From positions 1-64,000 of the forward strand of contig JACQDM010000007.1 in the NCBI GenBank assembly GCA_016201045.1: a stretch of DNA of 64,000 nt, read 5' to 3'. A model generated the notes under the pieces. That model saw only the letters and a list, made by a program, of their open reading frames with translations, had not been told where the DNA came from and did no database searches. Both the position numbers and the translations under genes were made by a program. This DNA comes from Afipia sp. Its GTDB lineage: Bacteria > Pseudomonadota > Alphaproteobacteria > Rhizobiales > Xanthobacteraceae. Positions 1 to 9,189 of the stretch are shown in pieces; the first letter of the stretch is position 1; the number at the start of each line of letters is the position of its first letter.

Positions 1-560
1 GGCAGCGGCAGCATTGCGACCTCGAGCGGTGTGGCTGACAGCGGCACCTTCGATATATCCGCAACCACAGCCGGTGCATCGATCAAGACACTATCCGGAG
101 CAGGTGGTGTCGCTCTTGGCTCCAAGACGCTGACGCTCAGTGCAGCCAACAATGACACCTTCTCGGGTGTGCTCGCTGGATCTGGCGGACTTACCTTGGC
201 GGGCGGCACCGAGACCCTCTCGGGTGTCAACACTTATACGGGTGCAACGTCGATCGCAGCTGGCTCCACGTTGAAGCTTTCGACTGGCGGCAGCATTGCG
301 ACCTCGAGCGGTGTGGCTGACGCCGGCACCTTCGATATCTCGGCAACGACGGCAGGCGCCTCAATCACAACATTGTCCGGAGCAGGCGGCGTCACTCTCG
401 GATCCAAGACACTCACCATCAGCAACGGATCAACTACCTTCTCCGGAATCATTGCCGGCACCGGCGGTCTCAGCATCACTGGCGGCACTGAGACGCTCTC
501 AGGTGCCAACACCTACACGGGCGGCACCACGATCAATGGCGGCACGCTTCAACTGGGCTC
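1..560 (+). repeat. Tandem 282-bp repeat in autotransporter passenger
   Basis: Two adjacent copies with a period of 282 bases (94 codons): ggcagcattgcgacctcgag begins at 7 and again at 289. Each copy encodes GSIATSSGVADxGTFDISAT, then LSGAGGV and GGTETLSGxNTYTG. The second copy diverges towards its end. Copy 1 is cut by the window edge, so more copies may lie to the left. Confidence 0.85.
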
Positions 561-2421
561 CGGGGGAAATACCGGAAGTATCCTTGGAGACGTCAACAAC
601 AACGGGACACTTGCGATCAACCGTTCCGATACTCTGACGTTTGGTGCGCTGATTTCCGGCACGGGTTCTTTCCAGCAAGCAGGGACCGGAACCACCATTC
701 TAACAAACACGAATACCTTCACAGGCGCGACTTCTATCTTAGTCGGCACGCTGTCGGTTGTCGGGGACATCAGTTCTTCGAGCGGAGTAACAGCCAACTC
801 CGGAGCAACATTGTCAGGCACAGGTGTTGTTCCGAACACAGCACTTCTCAGCGGAAGTACTTTAGCGCCAGGTTCGGCTAGCGCGCCGACAGGAGCGCTC
901 ACCGTTACTGGCAACTTAGCGTTTGCTTCAAACTCAAATTACATGGTGCGGATAGACAATAACAACGTCAGCAAAACGAGCGTCGCGGGCGGCGCCACGT
1001 TGGGTAACGCAAATCTTCTTATCAACACGGGCAGCGTTATTACTTTAGGAAAAACATACGACCTTCTAAGCGCGAACAGCATCACTGGCAGCTTCAAAAC
1101 AGCTGCTACGTATACTGCTTCCGGAATCGTTTACTCCCCAACACTCTCGGCGACGACAACAGATGTCTTTGCGACGTTCGCGAAGGCGCAACTGACATCG
1201 TTGCCAAGCACAAGCAATGGCTCTGCGCTCGTCGGGATTTTAAATGCTGCAAACAACAACGGCACCTTGCCACAGGCATTTCAACCACTGTTTGCGTTGC
1301 CCGCCGGATCACAACAAGCAGCTGTAGCGGGATTGGCCGGCCAGACTGCGTCTGGGGCCTCTCCGTCGACTGCAAATATGCAGACTTCCTTTAGCGCACT
1401 CATGCTCAATCCGAATACGGGATCGCGCGGCAGCACTGGAGGGTCCGGCTTCGGAGGCTTTGGGCCAGCACTCGGTTATGCCCCTGAACCGCAAACACCG
1501 CGCAGCAATTCAGACGCCTATGCAGCCGTTACACCGAACGACTTTGGTTCAGCCCTCCTGAATCCGAGAAATAGTTTGACCTACAGCGTTTGGGGATCAG
1601 CTTACGGCGGATACAGCCAAGTGACAGGCGACAGCAATGCCGGCACTCAAACTTCGACGACGAAGGGATTCGGTCTCGCGACCGGTGTTGACTACAAGCT
1701 TTCGCCTCGAACAGTTGTAGGCTTCGCACTCGGTGGGGGCGGAACAAGCTGGAATTTGTCGGGAGGATTCGGGAACGGAAGCAGCAACATTTTGCAAATC
1801 GGTGGTTATGCGACCCACAGCTTCGATAAGGCTTATATTTCGGGATCGCTGTCTTACGCATCGAACTGGATTACTGCTGATCGATATGTGACATCGCCTG
1901 CCTCGGCACATTTCACCTCTAAATTTACCGCTCAAAGTCTTTCTGGCCGTCTCGAGGCTGGATATCGATTTGAAAGTGGCAAGGTTGGAATAACGCCTTA
2001 TCTCGCTGGGCAGCTCACTTCTATTTTTGCCCCTGCTTACAGCGAAACGACGGTTTCGGGTCCTTCCGCGTTTGCTCTTTCATTCGCTAACAATACGTCC
2101 ACGAATGGTCGCGCCGAAATCGGCTTGTGGCTCGATCGAACATTCGCACTCGAAAATGGCTCATCCCTGTCGCTTCGCGGTCGGGCAGGCTATGCACATG
2201 ACTCCTGGCAAAACTCACAGATCACGACTCAGTTTGTGTCGCTCCCTACTGCGAGCTTCACAAGCAGCGGTGTCGTTCAACCCGCAAACTTAGGACTGGT
2301 GTCCGCCATAGCTGAAATAAGATACCCCAGTGGCGTTTCCATTGGCGGCAAAGTCGACGGCGAGTTCTCTGGATCTTCTTCCAGCGTCGCAGGTACAGGT
2401 CTAGTCCGCTATTCTTGGTGA
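1..2421 (+). CDS. Autotransporter, C-terminal part (5' end outside window)
   Basis: The reading frame is open from base 1, so the true start lies to the left; the GTG at 31 is only an internal codon. Up to about residue 270 the translation is Gly/Ser/Thr-rich passenger beta-helix, with recurring autotransporter-associated repeats of the type TETLSGxNTYTG. From about residue 510 to the end it becomes an aromatic, alternating beta-strand pattern typical of the autotransporter beta-barrel (SVWGSAYGGYS, GYRFESGKVGITPYLAG), and it ends in Tyr-Ser-Trp, an aromatic terminal residue as usual for Bam-inserted barrels. By family, the passenger is exported across the outer membrane and displayed or released. 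Specificity (adhesin or other) cannot be read. The SPOR-domain gene follows 9 bases later. Confidence 0.9.
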   Translation, partial: GSGSIATSSGVADSGTFDISATTAGASIKTLSGAGGVALGSKTLTLSAANNDTFSGVLAGSGGLTLAGGTETLSGVNTYTGATSIAAGSTLKLSTGGSIATSSGVADAGTFDISATTAGASITTLSGAGGVTLGSKTLTISNGSTTFSGIIAGTGGLSITGGTETLSGANTYTGGTTINGGTLQLGSGGNTGSILGDVNNNGTLAINRSDTLTFGALISGTGSFQQAGTGTTILTNTNTFTGATSILVGTLSVVGDISSSSGVTANSGATLSGTGVVPNTALLSGSTLAPGSASAPTGALTVTGNLAFASNSNYMVRIDNNNVSKTSVAGGATLGNANLLINTGSVITLGKTYDLLSANSITGSFKTAATYTASGIVYSPTLSATTTDVFATFAKAQLTSLPSTSNGSALVGILNAANNNGTLPQAFQPLFALPAGSQQAAVAGLAGQTASGASPSTANMQTSFSALMLNPNTGSRGSTGGSGFGGFGPALGYAPEPQTPRSNSDAYAAVTPNDFGSALLNPRNSLTYSVWGSAYGGYSQVTGDSNAGTQTSTTKGFGLATGVDYKLSPRTVVGFALGGGGTSWNLSGGFGNGSSNILQIGGYATHSFDKAYISGSLSYASNWITADRYVTSPASAHFTSKFTAQSLSGRLEAGYRFESGKVGITPYLAGQLTSIFAPAYSETTVSGPSAFALSFANNTSTNGRAEIGLWLDRTFALENGSSLSLRGRAGYAHDSWQNSQITTQFVSLPTASFTSSGVVQPANLGLVSAIAEIRYPSGVSIGGKVDGEFSGSSSSVAGTGLVRYSW

Positions 2422-2430
2422 TCGAGTGTC

Positions 2431-3477
2431 ATGCGCATGAAAATGGAACGCTCAGCGAGCAAGATAAGCACCACGCAAAATTATTTTGCGCTTACGCTAA
2501 TGGTCATTGGTTTTTCATTTCTTGCGCCTTGCGAAAAGGGCGCAGCACAGTTTGCAGCGAACGATCGTGCGGGTCTTGGTGTTATGGAGGTCCCTTCCCA
2601 GAAGACGCGCATCGCGATTCAAGATTGCCGAGAATTGCGGTTACGCGAGATAATAAAAACGTACAAAGATTCTGCGATTTGCTCCAATCCAAAAATTCTC
2701 GCGGCTTGGCAGGATGCCGGATACCCGAATATGGACCTGATCAATATCTGGCTTAAGGCTCGCGAGATTGGATCTGAAAACGTCGATAGTGGCAGAACGA
2801 CACCCGACGAATTTGAAAAACAGATTGCAGAATTGACATCTCGCATCAAAGTCGAGGAAGCAAAGCGGCAGTCAAAAAATTCGGGTTCGTTGGACAACAT
2901 TACGCTAGCGTCAACGTCGCCAAACAGCGATCTCTTATCCGGATTGCCTAGCCTTCAATCTAGCGAATCAGCAGAGACATTGGATCAGCGCAACTTCGGC
3001 ACAGCTGTTGTGACACAAAGGTCGGCAGCAGAATCGAAGCAAAAGAATTACGAGGCATCAGTGTGGCCTCCGATAGAAAAGCGCACGCGCCAGACCGCAG
3101 AGGCGCCTTCGACAAAATTGGCAGCAACTAACCGAGCATCCGAATCTCGCGGTGGAGTGGGGGGGCCATACGTTCCCGTAAATATTTCAAATTCAAGATC
3201 GTCAACAATAGACCAATCCAGCGACGTGGCCGGGACAGCGTTTGTTCAATTGGCATCTCACCGCGGGCAGGCTGAAGCTGAGGCCGCCTTTCAACAATTG
3301 CAGCTCACCTATCCAAACATTCTCGGCAAAAAGAAACATGTTATCCGAACCGCCGATCTCGGCACAAAGGGTGTTTTCTACCGCACGCAAATTGGCCCAT
3401 TCACGGCAGAACGAGCTGACAGAATCTGCAATCAATTGAAGTCCGCTGGTGGAGACTGCTTCATACAACGAAATTGA
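2431..3477 (+). CDS. SPOR-domain envelope protein
   Basis: 348 residues starting at ATG 2431, 9 bases after the autotransporter stop; in-frame ATGs at 2437 and 2443 are alternative starts. A hydrophobic stretch near residues 20-40 (FALTLMVIGFSFLAP) reads as a signal peptide or anchor. The middle is a polar, low-complexity linker. The last ~75 residues (TAFVQLASHRGQAEAEAAF to GGDCFIQRN) match the SPOR fold, which binds denuded peptidoglycan glycan strands at division sites. The gene is visibly AT-richer than the housekeeping genes further right. Close spacing suggests co-transcription with the autotransporter. The central region has no recognisable domain, so the exact function is unknown. Confidence 0.75.
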   Translation: MRMKMERSASKISTTQNYFALTLMVIGFSFLAPCEKGAAQFAANDRAGLGVMEVPSQKTRIAIQDCRELRLREIIKTYKDSAICSNPKILAAWQDAGYPNMDLINIWLKAREIGSENVDSGRTTPDEFEKQIAELTSRIKVEEAKRQSKNSGSLDNITLASTSPNSDLLSGLPSLQSSESAETLDQRNFGTAVVTQRSAAESKQKNYEASVWPPIEKRTRQTAEAPSTKLAATNRASESRGGVGGPYVPVNISNSRSSTIDQSSDVAGTAFVQLASHRGQAEAEAAFQQLQLTYPNILGKKKHVIRTADLGTKGVFYRTQIGPFTAERADRICNQLKSAGGDCFIQRN

Positions 3478-3564
3478 GTTCGCTGATTTGAATGAACGCA
3501 GCGCAATCAGCGTTGAATTGCACTTTGTTGCGTGGTGGATATTGAACGAAAACTGGAAAGAAAA

Positions 3565-3792
3565 TTATCCAACCGTTCGTCTTTTTATTTTCTTCCACCA
3601 AGTAAGCATTGCAAACGATTTTTCGCCTTCGCGATCCGCCACGTTTGAGCTTGGAGTTCTGGCGAAGGTGTAAGACTGCTCGGTATTTCGATCGCGTCCA
3701 ATCAATCGCGCGATTTCTGCAAGGTCACTTTCGCTTCCACGCTTAAGCAAGAAGGCCAGACGTTCGAGTTTGCGCCATTCTGTATCGGACAT
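3565..3792 (-). CDS. Small hypothetical protein (doubtful)
   Basis: A 75-residue frame, charged and probably soluble, beginning MSDTEWRKLERLAFLLKRG. No domain is recognised. No clear ribosome binding site precedes the ATG at 3792. It lies in the AT-richer stretch downstream of the SPOR gene on the opposite strand. It is kept only because it fills an otherwise empty interval with a sequence of plausible amino-acid composition. Confidence 0.3.
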   Translation of the reverse strand: MSDTEWRKLERLAFLLKRGSESDLAEIARLIGRDRNTEQSYTFARTPSSNVADREGEKSFAMLTWWKKIKRRTVG

Positions 3793-4143
3793 GATGAGAA
3801 AACTTAGATCAATTTTGGACGTTCGGCATAGACGATTCCGGACTCAAAATGCGGTTGGATTTTGCGTCTCGAACCTCGGCAAATAATGTGGGATGGATTG
3901 TGAGTGCCGCAAATATCGGTCGAAAATAACCTTTTAATTTCATGAAGTTACAGGCAATTTGAGCGGACACCCCTTCCGCCAATACCGGGCAAAAGAAACG
4001 CCTGATTTACCAAGTCCCGATGCACCCGGTTTCCGGCGTTCCCGCAGTGGGTTATGGTTTCTGTGCAATCGAGCTAATCCGCCGTCGCGTCACGGCGCCT
4101 TTTGGGTAGGCGGCCGATTGGCCGGGGTGCTATTCGGGGCTCA
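3793..4143. other. Intergenic stretch before rlpA
   Basis: About 350 bases without a convincing gene. The left half is AT-rich (around 3880-3960) and the right half returns to the GC-rich composition of the genome, so a compositional boundary lies near 3960. It presumably carries the rlpA promoter, but no clear -35/-10 pair, tRNA or terminator was seen. Confidence 0.5.
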
Positions 4144-5076
4144 ATGGGGACCACTTTCACAGATTTGGGGCAGGGTGCCGGGCGAGCCGCGGTAGCCGTC
4201 GCCGTATGCCTTCTGGTGGCGAATTGCGCATCGTCGGACAAGTTCGCCAAGCGCGTCGATCCGAAATACGGTGTCTCATCCAGCCCTCGCGTGGTCGATT
4301 TCAATGAGGCCGTTCCAAAGGGCGGAGGAACCTATCGCGTAGGCAAGCCTTACGTCGTCGGCGGGAAGACCTATACGCCCGAAGAGGACCCCAGCTACGT
4401 CGCCGAAGGTCTGGCGTCATGGTACGGCGATGATTTTCACGGTCGGTTGACCGCCAATGGCGAAGTCTTCGACATGACCTCGCTGACAGCCGCCCATCCG
4501 ACGATGCCGTTGCCGAGCTATGCGCGGGTGACAAATCTTTCCAACCACAAGTCGCTGATCGTGCGCGTCAACGATCGCGGTCCCTATCACGGCAATCGGC
4601 TGATCGACGTCTCGAACAATGCCGCAACGCTTCTCGGTTTCCGTTCCAACGGCGTGGCGCGCGTTCGAGTAGAATATGTCGGCCGCGCTCCGCTGGAAGG
4701 ATCCGATGATCGCGTCCTGATGGCGACGCTGCGTTCAGGAGAGCCGGCGCCTGCACCGTCCGGTGTCCGCGTCGCCTCCGCACGCCCGTTCATTCCAGAA
4801 AGCGTTTCGTCGCGCGGTGCTTACAGCGGAGACGTGCCGATGCCTGCCGAGCGGCCCTACACCCTCGGCACCGACGACTCGGCTTCAACGACCTCAACTG
4901 AAGTCTCGGCGTCGCGCGCGGTCAGGATTGCCGGGCGTCGTCCAAATAGCGCTCAAAACGAAACGGCGGCGCGAAATCTCTACGGGCCCGCCAATGCGCG
5001 CCCGATTTCGACGGCATATGCTCCAGTCGAGCAAGACAGTACCGTCAATCTTCTGTCAGGTCGCGGTCTCTACTAA
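4144..5076 (+). CDS. rlpA: RlpA-family septal ring lipoprotein (lytic transglycosylase type)
   Basis: The ATG at 4144 is preferred over the TTG at 4102 because it places a lipoprotein signal at the N-terminus, with lipobox LVANC (Cys about residue 28). A double-psi beta-barrel domain follows at about residues 85-180 (YVAEGLASWYGDDFHGRLTA, then VRVNDRGPYHGNRLIDVS), the RlpA catalytic fold that cleaves glycan strands lacking stem peptides. The remaining ~120 residues are low-complexity Ser/Ala/Pro-rich. No C-terminal SPOR domain is visible, unlike enterobacterial RlpA, so septal targeting must work differently. A D,D-carboxypeptidase gene lies just downstream beyond one opposite-strand gene, so two wall enzymes sit close together. 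Confidence 0.9.
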   Translation: MGTTFTDLGQGAGRAAVAVAVCLLVANCASSDKFAKRVDPKYGVSSSPRVVDFNEAVPKGGGTYRVGKPYVVGGKTYTPEEDPSYVAEGLASWYGDDFHGRLTANGEVFDMTSLTAAHPTMPLPSYARVTNLSNHKSLIVRVNDRGPYHGNRLIDVSNNAATLLGFRSNGVARVRVEYVGRAPLEGSDDRVLMATLRSGEPAPAPSGVRVASARPFIPESVSSRGAYSGDVPMPAERPYTLGTDDSASTTSTEVSASRAVRIAGRRPNSAQNETAARNLYGPANARPISTAYAPVEQDSTVNLLSGRGLY

Positions 5077-5088
5077 TTGCGCCGAGCT

Positions 5089-6027
5089 TCAATTTTTCAG
5101 ATCATCGAGAAATGAAATCAGCGCGGCGTTGACCTCTTCAGGGCGCTCCTGTTGAATCCAATGCCCCGCACCTTCGATCAGAAGCTTGCGTTTCAAGTTC
5201 GGCAGCACGCGATCCATCTCAGCCACGCGATTGCGTCCGATGATGCCCGTCACAACCGAGTCGTTTGCACCGGCGATAAAGATCGAAGGCTGATAGATCT
5301 TCGCGCCTTGCCAAGGGGCCGTCAGCTCCCAGTTCCGGTCGATGTTGCGATACCAGTTCAAGCCTCCGCGAAATCCGGATAGCCTGAAGCTCTCGACGAC
5401 ATGCGTGTGGTCCTGCTTGCTGATCCAAGGCGGCAATTCATGTTGAACAGTCGTGTCGCCAAGAAACCCGAACCCATCCTTGATTTGCAGCGACGAGTTC
5501 ACGCCGAATGAAGTCGCACGCATCGTGTAGTCGATATCACGTTCGAACTCGGCCTCCGCAACGCCGGGCGGTTGAAAATATTGCCAGTAGAAATTGGTAA
5601 TCCCGCTTTTGGTTAGCGTATCCAGCGGGCGCTCGCGACCGCGCCACGGCGGCGGCACGCTGAGGCCGCCGACCGCTGTGAAGATATCCGGGCGAAACAT
5701 GGCTGCATGCCAGGCTACGGGGGCACCCCAATCGTGACCGACAATGACGGCTTTACTTTCGCCGAGCGCGGCAACCAAGGCGACCATGTCACCGACCAGA
5801 TCAAAGATCGAGTATCGATCGATGGACTCCGGCGCGGTGGTCCTGCCGAAACCCCGCATGTCCGGCGCGACCGCGCGATAGCCGGCGGACGCCAGTGCGG
5901 GGAGTTGATGCCGCCATGAATAGGACAGTTCCGGCCAGCCGTGACACAGCAGAACCAACGGCCCGCAACCCTGTTCGGAGACAAACAAATCGATGCCGTT
6001 TGCAGTAACCATTCGCGACGCGGACAT
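5089..6027 (-). CDS. Alpha/beta hydrolase, epoxide hydrolase type
   Basis: About 312 residues from the ATG at 6027; an ATG 21 bases upstream (6048) is the alternative. The motifs are those of soluble epoxide hydrolases: oxyanion-hole HGWPE near residue 29, nucleophile-elbow GHDWG with Asp99, a cap-domain LNWYR carrying a likely ring-opening tyrosine, an acidic residue in GANDSVV, and the catalytic His in GAGHWIQQE. By family it hydrolyses epoxides to vicinal diols; a haloalkane dehalogenase reading is less likely given the LNWYR cap motif. It is convergent with rlpA, with 12 bases between the stops. The natural substrate cannot be inferred. Confidence 0.85.
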   Translation of the reverse strand: MSASRMVTANGIDLFVSEQGCGPLVLLCHGWPELSYSWRHQLPALASAGYRAVAPDMRGFGRTTAPESIDRYSIFDLVGDMVALVAALGESKAVIVGHDWGAPVAWHAAMFRPDIFTAVGGLSVPPPWRGRERPLDTLTKSGITNFYWQYFQPPGVAEAEFERDIDYTMRATSFGVNSSLQIKDGFGFLGDTTVQHELPPWISKQDHTHVVESFRLSGFRGGLNWYRNIDRNWELTAPWQGAKIYQPSIFIAGANDSVVTGIIGRNRVAEMDRVLPNLKRKLLIEGAGHWIQQERPEEVNAALISFLDDLKN

Positions 6028-6131
6028 CGATTTTCTGCCTCTTTTCAAAGGTTTCGTGGAGACGATAGTCCGTAGCCTGCGTTGTTCGGTGCTATCCCAC
6101 CTGATACAAGGCCACGATCAGGAATCGTAGC

Positions 6132-7385
6132 ATGGCAGCCGTCCCGTCCATATTCCGGATTTCGACCCGGCTTGTCCGGCAGCGGTTCGCCGTGGCCCTG
6201 GCGGTTCTGGCAATCGCGGCTGTCGGATTGTCAGGGATCTCACTGGCAGCCAACAACAGCGTTCAGGGCGCGAAGAAGGACGAGGGCTACGACATCGATG
6301 CCCCGACCGCGATTCTTATCGAAGCGAACTCTGGCAGCATTCTGTTTGAGAAGAATGCCGACGAGCTTCGCGCTCCCTCAAGCATGCTCAAGCTGATGAC
6401 GGCGGAGGTCATCTTCAACGCGCTGTCCGAAGGCAAGATCAAGCTCGACGACGAATATAAAATCAGTGCGAACGCCTGGCGCAAAGGCGGTGCGCCATCC
6501 GGCGGTTCCACGATGTTTGCCGAGATCAACAGCAAGGTCAAAGTCGATGACCTGCTGCACGGCGCACTTATTCAGAGCGGCAACGACGCTTGCATCGCGC
6601 TAGCGGAAGGAAGCGCCGGCAATGAACGCGATTTCATCGAGGTGATGAAAGACCGTGCGCGCGAACTCGGTTTGACTAAATCGACGTTCGGCAACCCGAC
6701 GGGCTTGCCTGACCCAGCTAACAAGATGACGGTGCGCGAGCTTGCGCAGCTTGCCCGGCACATCATTCTGACTTATCCGGAATTCTACAAGCTGTTCAAT
6801 GAGCGTGAATTCACCTGGAACAAAATTCGTCAGCAGAACCGAAATCCGCTTCTTACGATGCTCGAAGGTGCTGACGGACTTAAGACGGGCTACACGAAGG
6901 ATGGTGGCTATGGACTTGTCGGCTCCGCCGTCCAAAACGGAATTCGTCTCATCGTTGTCGTTAATGGACTGGAAGACTCGGACGACCGCGCGTTGGAGGC
7001 CAAGAAGCTTCTTGAATGGGGCTTCCGCAATTTCGAGCCGCGTATGTTGTTCGCGGCTGACCAACCCGTGGGCTACGCCAAGGTCTTCGGCGGTGAAAGC
7101 CGCTCTGTGAAACTTTCGAGCCCTGAACCGATCAACGTCATGGTTGCACGGTCGGGCGGCGACAAGATTATCGCGCGTATCGTCTACAACGGCCCGGTGC
7201 GCGCGCCAATTAAACCCCGTCAGCGGGTGGGGGCGCTGAAAGTCTGGCGCGGAAACAATGTGGCTCTTGAGGCACCGTTGTTCACTGCAGAAGCCGTTGG
7301 CCCTGGCTCGACGGCGCGTCGCGCTCTCGACGGCGCAAGCGAACTGGTGATCGGCCTGTTTCGCGCAGGTGCCGAGAAACTTTGA
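6132..7385 (+). CDS. dacC: D-alanyl-D-alanine carboxypeptidase (PBP5/6 type)
   Basis: 417 residues from ATG 6132, with an N-terminal hydrophobic signal at about residues 18-40. All three active-site motifs of serine penicillin-binding proteins are present: SMLK (Ser84, Lys87), SGN (149-151) and KTG (251-253). The C-terminal ~110 residues match the beta-rich PBP5 domain and end in an amphipathic tail (ELVIGLFRAGAEKL) that probably attaches to the membrane. It removes the terminal D-Ala from pentapeptide stems in the periplasm. It is the first gene of a compact + strand run; tmk starts within a few bases of its stop. Confidence 0.92.
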   Translation: MAAVPSIFRISTRLVRQRFAVALAVLAIAAVGLSGISLAANNSVQGAKKDEGYDIDAPTAILIEANSGSILFEKNADELRAPSSMLKLMTAEVIFNALSEGKIKLDDEYKISANAWRKGGAPSGGSTMFAEINSKVKVDDLLHGALIQSGNDACIALAEGSAGNERDFIEVMKDRARELGLTKSTFGNPTGLPDPANKMTVRELAQLARHIILTYPEFYKLFNEREFTWNKIRQQNRNPLLTMLEGADGLKTGYTKDGGYGLVGSAVQNGIRLIVVVNGLEDSDDRALEAKKLLEWGFRNFEPRMLFAADQPVGYAKVFGGESRSVKLSSPEPINVMVARSGGDKIIARIVYNGPVRAPIKPRQRVGALKVWRGNNVALEAPLFTAEAVGPGSTARRALDGASELVIGLFRAGAEKL

Positions 7386-7390
7386 ACATC

Positions 7391-8080
7391 ATGCAAAAGC
7401 CGGTCGAGAGCAAATTGGTGGCCGGACGCTTTGTCACATTCGAGGGCGGCGAAGGGTCGGGCAAATCGACACAAATTAAATTGCTTGCTGATCGATTGAA
7501 CGGCGCACGCCTGCCGGCCATCGTGACACGCGAACCGGGCGGCTCGGCGGGCGCCGAGATCATCCGACATCTTGTTCTGTCGGGAATGGGAAAGTTACTC
7601 GGTGCAGAAACTGAATCGCTATTGTTTGCAGCAGCACGCGACGACCACGTCAATCAGGTCATCAAGCCCGCACTTGAAAAAGGCACGTGGGTACTCTGCG
7701 ACCGCTTTACAGATTCGACGCGCGTCTATCAGGGCAAATTGGGCAGGGTCGATCTGAAGCTGCTGCGCGCCATGGAGCGTGTGACAATCGGCGATTTGAA
7801 GCCGGACCTCACCCTGATTCTCGACGTGCCGGTCGCCGTCGGGCTCCAGCGAGCAATCAAGCGTCGCGGCGCTGCGGTCGCCGACAGATTCGAGGAGGAG
7901 GGGCTCGCTTTTCACGAGAAGCTCCGCGAAGCCTATCGCCAGATTGCGGCGGACGATCCGCAACGCTGCGTGCTGATCGATGCCAATGCAGATCCGCAAA
8001 CCGTTGGGCAGCGGGTTTGGACCGCATTGCGCGAACATCTGTTTGCGTCTGCAGTAGCTTCCGAAGGTAGCAAAACATGA
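7391..8080 (+). CDS. tmk: Thymidylate kinase
   Basis: 229 residues from the ATG at 7391; a TTG at 7382 overlapping the previous stop would add three residues. The P-loop GGEGSGKST lies near residues 19-27, the DRx substrate motif appears in DRFTDSTRVYQG, and the lid-type segment IKRRGAAVADRFEEE follows. It phosphorylates dTMP to dTDP in the cytoplasm. It overlaps the start of holB by 4 bases, an arrangement seen in many bacteria and suggesting translational coupling of two replication-related genes. Confidence 0.95.
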   Translation: MQKPVESKLVAGRFVTFEGGEGSGKSTQIKLLADRLNGARLPAIVTREPGGSAGAEIIRHLVLSGMGKLLGAETESLLFAAARDDHVNQVIKPALEKGTWVLCDRFTDSTRVYQGKLGRVDLKLLRAMERVTIGDLKPDLTLILDVPVAVGLQRAIKRRGAAVADRFEEEGLAFHEKLREAYRQIAADDPQRCVLIDANADPQTVGQRVWTALREHLFASAVASEGSKT

Positions 8081-9114
8081 GCGCGCGATCCGAGTCGGAA
8101 AGTCGCGTTCCGGAACCTCGCGCAACATCGGTTCTGTTCGGACATGGCGCAGCCGAGACCGCGTTGCTGGACGCATACCGCAGTGGCCGCATTCCGCATG
8201 CGTGGCTAATCGGCGGCCCGCAGGGGATCGGAAAGGCGACGCTCGCTTACCGAATGGCGAAGTTCGTGTTGGCAAATCCAAACGCCGCGTCGCGCGATGT
8301 GACTGCGGCCAAATCGCTCGCTGTCGATCTGAACAATCCAGCGGCACGTCAGGTCGCGTCGGGGAGTCATGGCGGCCTCCTGACTCTGGAGCGTATATTC
8401 AACGATAAGGGCACATTAGCCGCGAACATTTCAGTCAATCAGGCGCGCGAAGCGCTGCCATTTTTTGGATCGACTGCCGCCTTGGACGGCTGGCGGGTTT
8501 GCATCGTGGATACGGTCGAAGACCTGAATGTCAGCGCCGCGAACGCGCTACTTAAAGTCATAGAAGAGCCCCCCGCACATGCGCTGTTTTTCCTGATCAG
8601 CCATATGCCCAATCGCGTGCTTGCCACAATCCAGTCCCGCTGCCGTAAACTTCCGCTGAAGCCGTTGAGCGAGCGTGATGTCGCATTGGCGGCTGCCAAC
8701 GCTCTCAACCTGCAGCCTGAGGACTCTGCCATCCCGGATGCCGCAAAATTTGCAGACGGCAGCGTTTTGCGCGCGCTGACGCTGCTCGAAGGTGACGCGC
8801 TCGGACTGCACCAGCGCACACTCGATCTCTTGAATGCACTTCCACGCGTCGATGCGCGCGCACTTCATTCGCTCGGAGATGCGTTACCGCTCAACGATCG
8901 CGTCAGCCTTCGCGCTTTCGTCGAAACTATCGACCGTTGGCTTGGCGCACATCTGCGCAAACCCGACGCAGGGGTCGATTTGGCGCGCCTTGCGCGGCTT
9001 GCCGAGGTATGGGAAAAGATCAATAGCGCGGCACGCGATGTCGAATCCTTCAATCTCGAGAGAAAACCGCTGGTGTTTTCGGCGTTCGATATGCTCGCCG
9101 AAGCAAGCCGCTAG
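8077..9114 (+). CDS. holB: DNA polymerase III subunit delta'
   Basis: 345 residues, ATG inside the tmk stop (ATGA overlap). Clamp-loader AAA+ features are visible: RSGRIPHAWLIGGPQGIGKA with the Walker A, the sensor region NVSAANALLKVIEEPP, and the SRC motif in TIQSRCRKLPL shared by delta' and RFC small subunits. No cysteine lies in the region where E. coli delta' carries its four-Cys zinc module, so that module appears to be missing. It is the stator of the DNA polymerase III clamp loader. About 75 bases separate it from metG. Confidence 0.92.
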   Translation: MSARSESESRVPEPRATSVLFGHGAAETALLDAYRSGRIPHAWLIGGPQGIGKATLAYRMAKFVLANPNAASRDVTAAKSLAVDLNNPAARQVASGSHGGLLTLERIFNDKGTLAANISVNQAREALPFFGSTAALDGWRVCIVDTVEDLNVSAANALLKVIEEPPAHALFFLISHMPNRVLATIQSRCRKLPLKPLSERDVALAAANALNLQPEDSAIPDAAKFADGSVLRALTLLEGDALGLHQRTLDLLNALPRVDARALHSLGDALPLNDRVSLRAFVETIDRWLGAHLRKPDAGVDLARLARLAEVWEKINSAARDVESFNLERKPLVFSAFDMLAEASR

Positions 9115-9189
9115 CCGCCAATTTCTGACTCAGGCGCTCCGCTCATTTTATCAAAGGCCTTCGCGATTGCGCGATTGTATTACCAACCG

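Noticed and set aside
3481..3512. CGCTGATT/AATCAGCG hairpin after the SPOR gene
   Set aside because: 8-bp stem with a 16-base loop and no following T-run; not enough for a terminator call.
4102..4143. TTG start for rlpA
   Set aside because: It would bury the lipoprotein signal; ATG 4144 gives a proper signal sequence and lipobox.
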